Positions 1 to 9,162 of a DNA stretch of 64,000 nt are shown here, piece by piece. The translations under genes were made by a program, and so were the position numbers. The stretch is from Pseudidiomarina taiwanensis (GTDB taxonomy: Bacteria; Pseudomonadota; Gammaproteobacteria; Enterobacterales; Alteromonadaceae): the NCBI RefSeq assembly GCF_003987435.1, contig NZ_PIQG01000002.1:186001-250000 (forward strand). Direction: 5' to 3'. The notes under the pieces are model-generated. The model saw only the letters and a list, made by a program, of their open reading frames with translations. It was not told where the DNA came from and searched no databases. The first letter of the stretch is position 1. Each line of letters begins with the position of its first letter.

Positions 1-210
1 CGAGCCTCGGGCGATATATAAAAAACGCAGAAAATCTTTTCGACTCCCGCGGTGAGCACCCTCCTCGATATTACTCGGAATACTGACCGCACACCTACGC
101 ATCTGACTTCTTAACCCAAACTTTTCACAGTCTGGGAAATCTCGCGTGAGGTTATATATCTCGCTACACAAATCCATCGCAACCTCAGTCACTATTAACG
201 CTCTTGCCAT
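1..210 (-). CDS. Four-helix-bundle protein (S23/IVP-like), 3' end cut off by window
   Basis: Reading the minus strand from the ATG at 208-210 gives 70 uninterrupted codons to the window edge. The product begins MARALIVTEVAMDLCSEIYN and contains the segments LRSQMRRCAVSIPSNIEEG and SRKDFLRFLYIARGS. These are the hallmark 'RSQ-R-A-SIP-NI-EG' and 'FL-IA-GS' motifs of the four-helix-bundle family first seen in 23S rRNA intervening sequences and related to the Avd accessory protein of diversity-generating retroelements. The biochemical role of the stand-alone versions is unknown. The C-terminal third is outside the window. The gene sits right beside the heptamer repeat array at 269-455, an association worth noting. 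Confidence 0.85.
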   Translation of the reverse strand, partial: MARALIVTEVAMDLCSEIYNLTRDFPDCEKFGLRSQMRRCAVSIPSNIEEGAHRGSRKDFLRFLYIARGS

Positions 211-268
211 TCTCGAACACTCCTTTGTTCAATAGTCCCTGACAGCATAGCTTATACTGGAACAAGAG

Positions 269-455
269 CGTTATTCGTTATTCGTTATTCGTTGGTCGTT
301 ATTCGTTGGTCGTTGGTCGTTGTTCGTTGGTCGTTATTCGTTAGAACGAACAGTGCGAAGCACGTACGAACAGCGCAGCGCACGAATAACGAACAGCGGA
401 GCGCACGAACAACGAACAGCAAAGCGCACGAATAAGGAACAACGATCAACGCTTT
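269..455. repeat. Inverted heptamer array with 20-23 bp tandem units
   Basis: Positions 269-345 are eleven consecutive heptamers of the form CGTTNNT (CGTTATT, CGTTGGT, CGTTGTT). From 346 the complementary sense appears as four degenerate tandem units of 20-23 bp starting ACGAACAG and ending GCGCACGAATA or similar, running to about 442, followed by a decayed copy. ACGAATA and ACGAACA are inverted versions of the left-arm heptamer, so the whole could fold into a long imperfect hairpin. It occupies the gap between the four-helix-bundle gene and the rpsT promoter. A short open frame crossing it is low-complexity and not a gene. Confidence 0.85.
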
Positions 456-461
456 ACACAC

Positions 462-490
462 TTGACTTTAACTGCAAGAGCTGGCATATT
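462..490 (+). promoter_or_regulatory. Candidate sigma-70 promoter for rpsT
   Basis: TTGACT at 462-467 and CATATT at 485-490 are separated by 17 bp, a good -35/-10 pair about 50 bp before the rpsT start and just downstream of the repeat array. This is based on sequence match only. Confidence 0.5.
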
Positions 491-539
491 CCCCGCCCTA
501 TTACTATTGCCGTCTGATAACGAATTTTAGGAGTTCACC

Positions 540-800
540 TTGGCTAATATTAAGTCTGCGAAAAAGCGTGCGGTACAAGCTGAGAAAAACCGTCGCCACA
601 ACGCGAGCCGTCGCTCGATGATGCGTACCCTTTTGAAGAAAGTTGATGCCGCTATTGAAGCTGGCGACAAAACAAATGCACAAGAAGCTTTTGCAAGCTT
701 ACAGCCAGTTCTTGATCGCTACGCAACCCGTGGTTTGATTGGCAAAAACAAAGCGGCACGTCATAAGAGCCGTTTAAGTGCAAAAATTAAAGCACTATAA
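540..800 (+). CDS. rpsT: 30S ribosomal protein S20
   Basis: The 86-residue product is small, Lys/Arg/Ala-rich and opens with [18 protein letters not shown], the diagnostic S20 N-terminus. It ends in the [10 protein letters not shown] helix. S20 binds the 5' domain and helix 44 region of 16S rRNA. The start codon is TTG at 540-542, preceded by AGGAG at 529-533. The E. coli homologue also starts at UUG, which is involved in its autogenous translational control, so the weak start is probably functional and not an annotation artefact. The gene is monocistronic, with a promoter at 462-490 and a terminator immediately downstream. Confidence 0.97.
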   Translation: MANIKSAKKRAVQAEKNRRHNASRRSMMRTLLKKVDAAIEAGDKTNAQEAFASLQPVLDRYATRGLIGKNKAARHKSRLSAKIKAL

Positions 801-814
801 AAAATAGCTGAATT

Positions 815-845
815 CAAAAAGACCGGCCTCTGGCCGGTTTTTTTG
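815..845 (+). terminator. Intrinsic terminator of rpsT
   Basis: The ACCGGCC-TCT-GGCCGGT stem-loop at 822-838 is followed by a run of T to 844, right after the rpsT stop. Confidence 0.9.
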
Positions 846-931
846 TTTCTTAACGTTAATACACTGTTATCAAAAGCGTGATTTATGTTATGGTTTGCGT
901 CAGGAAATGACACCATAATGTAGGAATCACT

Positions 932-2878
932 ATGTCTTTATTTGTCCGCACGCTGACTGCTTTTGCGCTCACGGTCTCTAGCTTTACATTTATCACCTTG
1001 CCCGCGGCACAGGCTGCTGAAAATCTTATTCCAGTCGAACATTTCTTTGAGCGTTCGACCTATAACGGCGTGTGGATTTCACCGACAGGTCAATACCTTG
1101 CAATCAAAGCCAGTGAGGGGACCCGCGATAGCATCATTATTTACGACCGCCAGGAAAAGAAAGTCGTCAGTAACTTCGCGTTTGGGGACTCCATTCGCTT
1201 TGAAGGCATCTTCTGGGCGAACGATGAGCGTATTGTCTTTACCGGTGCTAAATTCGTGGGTTACCTCGATAATCAAGGTGGCCGGCCAAGTTTGTACGCC
1301 GCCAATGCCGACGGCAGCAATCGCCGTGAGATTTTTCGCGTTGAGCGCTCTGGTTATCGTGTCTTAAACCGCTTGCCGGACGACCCTGAGCATATCTTGA
1401 TAGAAAAACGTCACTTTGCAGATCAAGGCGAAGCGAAGGCTCATTTACTTAATATTTATGATAGTCGTACCTACTTTGTTGGCGAACAGCCGCCAAAAGC
1501 GAACGGCCTCATTTCTGATAATACTGGACGTCTGCGTGCTGCGGTTGCCTACGAAGAAGAGCGTTCAGATGAGTTCGGCAAAGGCACCTCATGGCTTTAT
1601 TATCGCAGTCCAGGCAGTGATGAGTGGAAGGAACTGCAACTCGAGGGGTTTGATGCTCGGCGCGCTGGTTTCGGTGGTTTTTCAGCGGACAACCGCTATG
1701 CCTACTTAATGTCATCACACGATTCTCCGCGCACCGAAGTATTCCAGTTCGATACTGAAACCGGTGAGATGGAGAAAATTGCGAGCGACCCGATTGCCGA
1801 TGTTACGGGTGTAGTGTCTGGTCTTGATGGCGATACTGTTGGCTTTCAGGCAATGCCGAACACGGTTCGTCGCATCTACACAGACGATAGCGCTTCAGCC
1901 AAATTGCTGCAAAGCCTTGAGCAAGCATTCCCAGGTCAAGTGGTCGACTTAACCAGCTTAACTTCCGATCGCAAAACGGCAGTCGTCCATGTCTGGTCCG
2001 CAACCAATCCAGGCGAATATTACTTATTTGATACTGAAACATTGGCTGCGGCCTATATCGCCTCGCCTAAGCCAAAGCTTGATCCAAGCCAAATGGGCGA
2101 AGTCCGCCCGATCGAGGTGGAGGCCCGTGATGGCCTGATGCTACACGGTTACCTGACGTTACCAAATGGCTATCAAGACGGCACGGCACTGCCAACTATT
2201 GTCAATATTCATGGTGGTCCGCACGGTCCACGTGATACTTGGAGCTTTAGCCGCGAAAACCAGTTCTTTGCCAATCGTGGTTACGCGGTATTGCAAATTA
2301 ACTTCCGTGGCTCGGGTGGTTACGGCCAGGAGTTTGAAGAATCAGGCTATCAAAAGTGGGGACGTGAAATGCAAGATGACGTCACCGATGCAACCCTTTG
2401 GGCCATTGAGCAAGGTTTTTCAGACCCTGACCGCATCTGCGTATATGGCGGCAGCTATGGCGGCTACTCTAGCTTAATGGCTGTAATCCGTGAACCCGAC
2501 CTATATCAATGTTCGGTCGGCTACGTTGGCGTTTACTCATTAGAAGTGATGAAAGAAGAAGGTGATATCGTCAGCCGCCGCAGTGGTCGTAAATACCTTG
2601 ACCGCGTACTCGGTGAAGACGTCGCGGTGCTGCGTGCAAACTCGCCAGCGAACAACGTCGATAAAATCAAAGTGCCTTTGTTTATTGTCCACGGTGAAAA
2701 CGATGTTCGCGTGCCAATGGACCAATACTACGCCCTTACTGAAGCCCTCGACGACGCGGGAATTAAGTACAAAAGCATGGTCCGCGAAGAAGGCCACGGC
2801 TTTCAATTAGAAGAAAATTTATACGACTTATATAACGCCTTAGAAGACTTCTTCGGCCAGCACATTGGTGCTAAATAA
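932..2878 (+). CDS. Secreted S9 family prolyl oligopeptidase-type peptidase
   Basis: The 648-residue product has an N-terminal signal peptide (MSLFVRTLTAFALTVSSF to the AQA-A cleavage region), a beta-propeller-like middle and a C-terminal alpha/beta hydrolase domain. The catalytic triad is readable: Ser508 in GGSYGG, Asp591 in HGENDVRVP and His622 in EEGHGF. The oxyanion region HGGPHGPRD is also present. Members of this branch are periplasmic or secreted dipeptidyl or acylaminoacyl peptidases that cut small peptides. AGGA lies about 8 bp before the ATG. It is a paralogue of the peptidase at 7117-9090, sharing the NFRGSGGYG stretch. No terminator hairpin is obvious before the tRNA. Confidence 0.93.
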   Translation: MSLFVRTLTAFALTVSSFTFITLPAAQAAENLIPVEHFFERSTYNGVWISPTGQYLAIKASEGTRDSIIIYDRQEKKVVSNFAFGDSIRFEGIFWANDERIVFTGAKFVGYLDNQGGRPSLYAANADGSNRREIFRVERSGYRVLNRLPDDPEHILIEKRHFADQGEAKAHLLNIYDSRTYFVGEQPPKANGLISDNTGRLRAAVAYEEERSDEFGKGTSWLYYRSPGSDEWKELQLEGFDARRAGFGGFSADNRYAYLMSSHDSPRTEVFQFDTETGEMEKIASDPIADVTGVVSGLDGDTVGFQAMPNTVRRIYTDDSASAKLLQSLEQAFPGQVVDLTSLTSDRKTAVVHVWSATNPGEYYLFDTETLAAAYIASPKPKLDPSQMGEVRPIEVEARDGLMLHGYLTLPNGYQDGTALPTIVNIHGGPHGPRDTWSFSRENQFFANRGYAVLQINFRGSGGYGQEFEESGYQKWGREMQDDVTDATLWAIEQGFSDPDRICVYGGSYGGYSSLMAVIREPDLYQCSVGYVGVYSLEVMKEEGDIVSRRSGRKYLDRVLGEDVAVLRANSPANNVDKIKVPLFIVHGENDVRVPMDQYYALTEALDDAGIKYKSMVREEGHGFQLEENLYDLYNALEDFFGQHIGAK

Positions 2879-2899
2879 GGTTATACTAAGCGCCGCGGC

Positions 2900-2976
2900 G
2901 TTCCCGTAGCTCAGCTGGATAGAGCAGCCCCCTCCTAAGGGGCAGGTCGCAGGTTCGACTCCTGCCGGGAACGCCA
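2900..2976 (+). tRNA. tRNA-Arg (anticodon CCT)
   Basis: A full 77-nt cloverleaf is readable. The acceptor GTTCCCG pairs with CGGGAAC, the D arm is GCTCAGCTGGATAGAGC, the anticodon stem GCCCC/GGGGC encloses CTCCTAA, the T arm GCAGG-TTCGACT-CCTGC is intact, the discriminator is G and CCA is encoded. The CCT anticodon reads AGG (Arg). Confidence 0.97.
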
Positions 2977-3058
2977 GATTGAGTCAAAAATTTCGAACAT
3001 AAGTTGACGCTAAGAGCCGAGGTGGTTACGCTCACAATGTTGATAACCACCTTATAAA

Positions 3059-4060
3059 ATGGGCTCATTATTCATGAAACATTGGACACATTATTGGGGC
3101 ACTTCAGGTGCCCTTAATAGTTTCGCTGAAGGCGAAGCGAATCAAGGCTATGCTAACTCTGTTAAACAATTCTGGGAGAGTATTCTCGCGGAACTACCAA
3201 CTGATGCAACCGTATTAGACGTGGGCTGTGGTAACGGAGCCATTGCGGCTCTTGCGGTGCAATACAGTCAAGCCAACAACAAGCAGTTCAATGTTGAGGG
3301 CGCTGATGCCGCAGCAATTGATCCAACTAAAAATGTCCCAGCAAACCACCCTCTCTCGAGCGCACTCAAACAAGTGCGTTTTCACAGCGAAATGCCAGTC
3401 GAGGAACTTGCCCACGCAAATGACTCAATAGACGCTATCGTGAGTCAATTTGCAATCGAATATAGTGACCTTGATAAAGCCATAGCAAAGTTCTCTGACG
3501 TCGTTAAACCCGGTGGAGTAGTCGCTGCTCTTGTCCACGATTCAACCAGTGGCTTGCTCAAAGATAGCAAGCAAGGTATCGCGATTATTGAGGACGTGTT
3601 AGATAATACGCCCCTATTTTTGCAGGCTGACTTACTCATCAATCTTGCCAAACAAGCGATTCCTCAACTCGGTCAAGAAAAGTGGAACGAGTTCAGCCAC
3701 AACCGAATCCTAGTCAATGCCATTAAGTGGACTATGGATGTGTTACTTGAGCGCTATAGCCAAACACAACAACAAGTTTGGATCCGCGATATCGTTGCAC
3801 GGGTTGCTCGCACGCTCGATTTACTCAATCAAGGACAAGTAGAACAAGCACAGCAATTCCTAAATATGCATTACCACTTGCTGGCGGAACATAAGCAACG
3901 TCTCATCGATCAAGAACAGGCAGCCCTATCTGCAAAAACGATTCAAAGTCGACTCATTAAAAAACTAGAACAAGCCGGTTTTGTCGCAACAGCAGATCGG
4001 ATGGAAGTTGATGGTGATAAGTTTGCTTGGGCTGTGACAGCTCGCAAAATGAGCGCGTAA
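3059..4060 (+). CDS. Class I SAM-dependent methyltransferase
   Basis: The 333-residue product has motif I VLDVGCGNGAIAALA near residue 57 and an acidic motif II region further on. FSDVVKPGGVVAALVHD matches the motif after the fourth strand of class I methyltransferases. The substrate is not evident. The C-terminal half is helical and Gln-rich. Two in-frame ATGs are possible, at 3059 and at 3074 (MKHWTHYWG). Neither has a strong ribosome binding site, but the family-like sequence begins at the second. It is monocistronic with a terminator downstream. Confidence 0.8.
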   Translation: MGSLFMKHWTHYWGTSGALNSFAEGEANQGYANSVKQFWESILAELPTDATVLDVGCGNGAIAALAVQYSQANNKQFNVEGADAAAIDPTKNVPANHPLSSALKQVRFHSEMPVEELAHANDSIDAIVSQFAIEYSDLDKAIAKFSDVVKPGGVVAALVHDSTSGLLKDSKQGIAIIEDVLDNTPLFLQADLLINLAKQAIPQLGQEKWNEFSHNRILVNAIKWTMDVLLERYSQTQQQVWIRDIVARVARTLDLLNQGQVEQAQQFLNMHYHLLAEHKQRLIDQEQAALSAKTIQSRLIKKLEQAGFVATADRMEVDGDKFAWAVTARKMSA

Positions 4061-4089
4061 TTTCTCTCTTAATCTAGTCTTTACCGAAA

Positions 4090-4118
4090 AGCCGCCTGTC
4101 TAGGTGGCTTTTTTTTAT
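4090..4118 (+). terminator. Intrinsic terminator of the methyltransferase gene
   Basis: The GCCGCC-TGTCTA-GGTGGC stem is followed by eight T residues. Confidence 0.8.
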
Positions 4119-4142
4119 GGTTGCTGATTAACACGGATCAAA

Positions 4143-4171
4143 CAAAAAAAAGCGGGGCCGAAGCCCCGCTT
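4143..4171 (-). terminator. Intrinsic terminator of the TonB receptor gene
   Basis: On the minus strand, AAGCGGGGC-TTC-GGCCCCGCTT-type stem is followed by a T-run (seen as A-run 4144-4150 on plus). It lies about 30 bp past the receptor stop. Confidence 0.85.
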
Positions 4172-4200
4172 ATATTCGTCAAACTATGACTTGTTCCAAC

Positions 4201-6879
4201 TTAGAAGTTCTGTTGGAAACGGATGTAGGTGTAACGACCCCAACCGTTGTACAAGCCGTAGTTGTAGTCACGACCACCGAAGCCTACTAACTGAGGAAGC
4301 TTCTCGAACGCGTTCTGCACACCGATAGTGAATTTGTTATCCCACGGAGTATCGTAAGATACTTGGATATCGTGAGTAATCCAGGTACCGATATGACCAG
4401 TACGGCTTACACCGTCAACACCATTTGGATCCGCTGCAGTATTAGTATACTGGTCACCGATCATGTTGAGGTTATAAGCAACGGTGAAGTCGCTGATAGT
4501 GTACGTGTTAGAGAATGTTGCACGTTGACGTGGAACACCTAAGTCACGAACGATGTTACGACCACCGTCGATTGAGTAATCTAAGATATGAGATACTTGC
4601 AAGTTGTTAACCAACGCACCCATATCACCGAAATCCCAATTCGCACGAACGTTTACATCAAGACCTGAAGTTTCAAGCGTACCTTCGTTACCGAAACCAG
4701 CGATGATTTCAGTAATAACGCCTTGAGAGTTACGAGTAACGCTCAAACCAGCTGGGATTGGGTCGCCTGCCAACGTACGGTTGATCAGAGTTTGTGAGTC
4801 GAATGCACGGATACGATCTTCAATTTCGATGTTGTAGTAGTCAACAGCGAAGCTGATGTCGTCAGTCACGTTCATCGCAAGACCAGTTGCGAACTGAGTT
4901 GACTGCTCTGCGCCAAGGTCAGGGTTAGCTACGTAGAACGCAGAAATCTGACATGCCAACGTTGGGTCACCAGCAAGAACTGCACACGACTGAGCGTCGT
5001 TTACAGAGTCTGCAGAGAACGAAGTCTTCTGAGTCAAGATGTCCAGAGTCGGAGCACGGAAACCTTCACCATAAGATGCGCGCCAAATGATATCGTCAGT
5101 GATTGACCATTTCGCACTTACTTTAGGTGAGAAGTTGCCACCGAAGTCTGAGTAACGGTCGTAACGGCCTGCGAAGTTCAATTCGAAATCATAAGTTACT
5201 GGAACCAAGAATTCGAAGAACGCGGCGTTAACTTGACGACCACCACCCACTGAGTTACCAGCAGAACCACCTACAAGACCAGCTTCTGACTGAGAGTCAT
5301 ATTGGTCACTGTAATCTTCGGTGCGGTGCTCGAATCCGAAGAAGCCTTGAATCATACCGGCGTCAGTTTCCATAACGTCGAATGAAGTGTTTGCGTAGTA
5401 CTCGTCGATGTTGAAATCAGAGATACGTGAAGTAGTTACAACACCCGCCGCAAGAACTTCATCTGGGTTCTGGCTTGGGAACTGAAGGTCATAACCGAAA
5501 CGGCAGTTTACTGGGTCGAAAGAACCATCGCCACAATAACCTGGGTTGAAGTTGTTCACGTTAGACCATGCAGTGTTTGCTGCAAGATAACCGTTACCAA
5601 TTTCAGTTGTGTTGTTACGAACACGACGATAACCGAAGTCAACTTCCAAGTCGCCGATCATACCTTCGAAACCAAGCAACAAATCTTTGTTTTTGTTGGT
5701 TACGGTGGTATCACGGTTACCCATAGCTGCGAAACGGTGCCAGATTGTTACTGGTTCGTTTGGACCAATTGCTGGATCGTATGCGATTGCATTCGGGTTA
5801 TTTACACTATCGTAAATCCAGGCATTTGGGTTGGTTGGGTTGTTGTAGCTGTCAGCAGGAGTGATCAAGCTAGAACCATACCAGTAGTTTGAGTCTGGGG
5901 CTGGAGCATAACGACCGAATGATTCAGTTTCGTTGATGCTAGCGTTGCTGTAGAAAGTCCAGTCAGCGTTAATTTGGTGACGGCCTTTAATAAACAATGA
6001 CTCGTTCGCAGAAGAAGCTTCGTTCGCGTTAGTTGCGTTGAAGTTGTATCGACAGATGCTGCCTTGTAGGTAGAAGTTTTCTTCGTTACAAGAACCCGGG
6101 ATACCATCAAACGCGAAAGTCGCTGAAATTGGGAACCAGTTGTTACCGTAAATCGACGCACCAGGGCCAACCCATGGGTACGCGTTTTCGAATACGATGT
6201 CACGCTTGTTCCAAGATACACCACCAAGCAATGAAGTAGTGCCGTCTGATGAACCGAACAATACGCTACCGTTCTCACGGTCACCGCCTTCACGAGGTAC
6301 AGAAACTTCACCCATACCTAATTGAATTTGTGCACCATTGTAGTCTTTACGGGTAATAACGTTGATTACACCACCGATTGCATCTGAACCGTAAACAGCT
6401 GATGCACCGTCAGACAAGATTTCGATACGCTCAACCGCACCGAGTGGGATTGAGTTCAAATCTTGGCTTGAACCAGTTGATGGAGACATAGTCAAACGAC
6501 GACCATCAACAAGTACCAATGAACGTGATGCACCCAAACCACGAAGGTCTACTTGAGATACACCCTGTGCAGAGCTACCAGACTGTGGACGGAATGAACC
6601 AGTCGTGTTGAAAGTGGTGTTACGAATAACGTCAGCAACAGAGATGTCACCTGAAAGGTCGATTGCTTCACGGTCGATAACCGTTACTGGAACCGCGCCT
6701 TCAAGGTCAGTACGCTTGATGCGTGAACCTGTTACCGTGATGCGCTCTTGCGCTTCTTCAGCAGCTTCTTCGTCATCTGCCTGATCCTGCGCGAACGCAG
6801 CACCCGACATCGCTAGAGAAGCGCCGCCGAACATTAATGCTAAGCGGATCGACTTAGCTAATTTATTATTAGTATGCAT
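4201..6879 (-). CDS. TonB-dependent outer-membrane receptor
   Basis: The 892-residue product has a signal peptide (LALMFGGASLAMSGAAFAQ) and a Glu/Ala-rich linker, then the TonB-box region ERITVTGSRIKRTDLEGAVP. A plug domain follows with VDLRGLGASRSLVLVDGRR and ERIEILSDGASAVYGSDAIGG, then a long beta-barrel ending in an aromatic residue (YIRFQQNF), as needed for outer-membrane insertion. This is the large 'GSRIKR' receptor subgroup, common in marine gammaproteobacteria and generally linked to uptake of peptides or other large substrates. It lies between two secreted S9 peptidases, which fits peptide scavenging, but the ligand cannot be read from sequence. It has its own promoter region (6880-7012) and terminator. 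Confidence 0.93.
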   Translation of the reverse strand: MHTNNKLAKSIRLALMFGGASLAMSGAAFAQDQADDEEAAEEAQERITVTGSRIKRTDLEGAVPVTVIDREAIDLSGDISVADVIRNTTFNTTGSFRPQSGSSAQGVSQVDLRGLGASRSLVLVDGRRLTMSPSTGSSQDLNSIPLGAVERIEILSDGASAVYGSDAIGGVINVITRKDYNGAQIQLGMGEVSVPREGGDRENGSVLFGSSDGTTSLLGGVSWNKRDIVFENAYPWVGPGASIYGNNWFPISATFAFDGIPGSCNEENFYLQGSICRYNFNATNANEASSANESLFIKGRHQINADWTFYSNASINETESFGRYAPAPDSNYWYGSSLITPADSYNNPTNPNAWIYDSVNNPNAIAYDPAIGPNEPVTIWHRFAAMGNRDTTVTNKNKDLLLGFEGMIGDLEVDFGYRRVRNNTTEIGNGYLAANTAWSNVNNFNPGYCGDGSFDPVNCRFGYDLQFPSQNPDEVLAAGVVTTSRISDFNIDEYYANTSFDVMETDAGMIQGFFGFEHRTEDYSDQYDSQSEAGLVGGSAGNSVGGGRQVNAAFFEFLVPVTYDFELNFAGRYDRYSDFGGNFSPKVSAKWSITDDIIWRASYGEGFRAPTLDILTQKTSFSADSVNDAQSCAVLAGDPTLACQISAFYVANPDLGAEQSTQFATGLAMNVTDDISFAVDYYNIEIEDRIRAFDSQTLINRTLAGDPIPAGLSVTRNSQGVITEIIAGFGNEGTLETSGLDVNVRANWDFGDMGALVNNLQVSHILDYSIDGGRNIVRDLGVPRQRATFSNTYTISDFTVAYNLNMIGDQYTNTAADPNGVDGVSRTGHIGTWITHDIQVSYDTPWDNKFTIGVQNAFEKLPQLVGFGGRDYNYGLYNGWGRYTYIRFQQNF

Positions 6880-7012
6880 AGTACTCTCCCTGGATCACAG
6901 AGTGTGATTGACTAGGATAAAAACACGCATGCAACGGCGTTATCGCATGCATAACACGAAAGCTATAGAGACCCCAAAGTGCCTAAATAGCAATCGACGT
7001 CTACCGATACTA

Positions 7013-7053
7013 ATAAAAAAAAACCGCATCAGCAAGCGTAAATACGCGGTTTC
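7013..7053 (-). terminator. Intrinsic terminator of the second S9 peptidase gene
   Basis: On the minus strand, AAACCGC and GCGGTTT (plus positions 7046-7052 and 7021-7027) form a stem with an 18-nt loop, followed by a T-run. It lies about 65 bp beyond the stop at 7117. Confidence 0.7.
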
Positions 7054-7116
7054 TTGGGTATTTCTGCAATTAATTTTGCTGTTTTCTTAAACAAATTTGA
7101 AATTTTCGCGAAAATT

Positions 7117-9090
7117 TTATGAATTAAGATGCTTTTCGATAAACGCCAGCATCTTCTGCCAGCGCTCAATATTGTGCTCAGGTCGATAAAAACCATGTCC
7201 TTCGTTTTCTTTGACCATCCACTCAAACACTTTGTTATGCTGCTCTAAGCCTTGCCGCAAGCGCTCTGCGTGGATAATGGGGGCACGATTATCTTGTCCA
7301 CCATGAATCAACAAAATCGGCACTGTCATTTCTTCAGCGCGTAACGCGGGCGATTGCTGCGCACGCTCGACCGCTTCATCAGGCAAGACGCGCTGTAAAT
7401 AATTCTGACCAAAACCCGATTCCGGAATGTCGCCGGTAGTAAATAGCAAATCAAGGTCATAAACCCCAACAAAGCCAATCGCGCACTTAAAACGCTCAGG
7501 CGCACGGATACTTGCCATTGCTGCGGCATAACCCCCATATGACGCACCGTAGATACAAACTTGCTCAGGATTGACTGTACCATCGGCCACCAAGGCATCG
7601 ATACCATTGAGCATATCGTCGATCATCCGGGTGCCCCACTGCTTGTAACCCGCACTTTGGAAATCACGGCCATAGCCGCCGGAGCCACGGAAGTTGGGTT
7701 GCAACACCGCATAGCCTGCTTGTGCTAGCACTTTGGCGTCCATATCCATGTTTAAAATACTATCGCGGACACCATGGGGTCCGCCATGTGGCAACAAAAT
7801 CAACGGCAATTGCTCAGCCTTGCCGTTTGGTGGCAAGGTCAGCATGGCTTCAATCGTAACGCCATCATTGGTGTCATAAAAATAGGTTTGAGTTTGTGCT
7901 AGCGCTGCTTTTTTCAGCCAAGGCCGACTTTCCGCCAAAGGCGCAAGTCGCCGCGCTTCGTTATCATAGATATAAAATGTCGCTGGCGTATTCGCTCCGC
8001 TCACCCGCAATACATGCAAGCGATTATCTTCGGTACTCGAAGTTAACTGCACCTGCTGGTTGGGGAATATTTTGATAAAGGCTTCCAGCGTGCGGCTAAA
8101 TTGAACATCGTTGACGTCATCAAAAAACACCGCATTGACACCGTCCCATTCATAAAATGCGCCCACCACCTCGCGGCTCATTCCACCTCCAGTATTCATA
8201 ATCGGCGCTAAGTCGACTTTCGGATGCAGTGCTAAGGTCTCGGTCTTGCCAGTACGAATATCCAGCGTCGCCAAACCAGAGGTACTCGAGTTCTCATCAC
8301 TCTGACCGATCAAGATATTCGGATCTGCACTGAAGGCGAGCGGCGTAAAGCCTGGCTCATCGGCAACTTGAGTAAGTAATTCGCGCCAGTCGTCATCGCC
8401 CTTGTCGCGTACCAAAAATTGTACTTGGTCGGGCTTTTCTGGGTTCATCCCAAATGCTAAACGCGGTTCGCTATCAGCATCAGTCAGCACCCCAACACTA
8501 CCGCCCTGATAAGCGCGCAGTGGAATCCGACCACGGCGAATTTTACGCCCACTTTCAACATTCATGCGATACAGGTCAATAAACGGCTCTTCTTCTAAGA
8601 ACGGCCGCGTTTGAATCAGCACCCAATCTTCCTCTTCCGGCATCATATCGACCAGTGAAGCAATCGAGAGCTGGCGATCACGAGCACGAGGACCGGTCAA
8701 AATAAAACGCTGACTGCCATCCGCATCAATCCCATAAATCTCACCCGTAGGAATCGGTTGCTCTAGCGCACCTTGCTCACGCGCCATGGTCAGAATCAGC
8801 CGTTCATCATTGGCCCACCAAAATTGCAAGATCGACTGGCCATCGCCGCCCTCGATAATCGCTGAAACTTCCATCTGCTCGCGATTCAAAATGGTTAAGC
8901 CAACATAACCCTCGTCATTACGCCTCGTCGCGGCCAAATAGCGACCGTCAGGTGAGATTTTAATATTGCTAAATTGGCCCGGCTTGGCGAATGCTTCAAG
9001 CGGCAGTTCTGGGCGTTGGGCGAAACTTGAATGAGCGAAGAATAGACTAGCCAAAGCAAGGCCAGCTGTGAGCAGACGGACCATGGTCAA
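7117..9090 (-). CDS. Secreted S9 family prolyl oligopeptidase-type peptidase
   Basis: The 657-residue product has a signal peptide (LLTAGLALASLFFAHSSFAQ), a propeller-like region and a C-terminal hydrolase domain. The catalytic Ser517 is in GASYGG, the Asp is in HGGQDNRAP and the His is in NEGHGF. HGGPHGVRD and NFRGSGGYG match the paralogue at 932-2878 almost word for word, so the pair probably arose by duplication. It is expected to hydrolyse short peptides in the periplasm or outside the cell. Its own terminator separates it from the TonB receptor gene, so the two are not one transcript. Confidence 0.92.
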   Translation of the reverse strand: MTMVRLLTAGLALASLFFAHSSFAQRPELPLEAFAKPGQFSNIKISPDGRYLAATRRNDEGYVGLTILNREQMEVSAIIEGGDGQSILQFWWANDERLILTMAREQGALEQPIPTGEIYGIDADGSQRFILTGPRARDRQLSIASLVDMMPEEEDWVLIQTRPFLEEEPFIDLYRMNVESGRKIRRGRIPLRAYQGGSVGVLTDADSEPRLAFGMNPEKPDQVQFLVRDKGDDDWRELLTQVADEPGFTPLAFSADPNILIGQSDENSSTSGLATLDIRTGKTETLALHPKVDLAPIMNTGGGMSREVVGAFYEWDGVNAVFFDDVNDVQFSRTLEAFIKIFPNQQVQLTSSTEDNRLHVLRVSGANTPATFYIYDNEARRLAPLAESRPWLKKAALAQTQTYFYDTNDGVTIEAMLTLPPNGKAEQLPLILLPHGGPHGVRDSILNMDMDAKVLAQAGYAVLQPNFRGSGGYGRDFQSAGYKQWGTRMIDDMLNGIDALVADGTVNPEQVCIYGASYGGYAAAMASIRAPERFKCAIGFVGVYDLDLLFTTGDIPESGFGQNYLQRVLPDEAVERAQQSPALRAEEMTVPILLIHGGQDNRAPIIHAERLRQGLEQHNKVFEWMVKENEGHGFYRPEHNIERWQKMLAFIEKHLNS

Positions 9091-9162
9091 ATCCCTGTTG
9101 TTTTTATACTTATAAAATCAACATCAGGTTAACACTTGCCTGCGCTGCTGCCTAGTCGAAAA

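Noticed and set aside
320-517. Open frame across the heptamer array
   Set aside because: The composition is dictated by the repeat units and it runs into the rpsT promoter. No family resemblance.
2900-2976. tRNA-Arg as an integration site
   Set aside because: No integrase gene and no direct repeat of the tRNA 3' end is seen in the flanks.
2886-3068. Open frame antisense to tRNA-Arg (contains VPGRSRTCDLPLRRG)
   Set aside because: This is a well-known spurious translation across tRNA genes. There is a clear cloverleaf on the other strand and no ribosome binding site.
7117-9090. Operon of S9 peptidase with the downstream TonB receptor gene
   Set aside because: A terminator hairpin at 7013-7053 and a 237-bp gap separate them.
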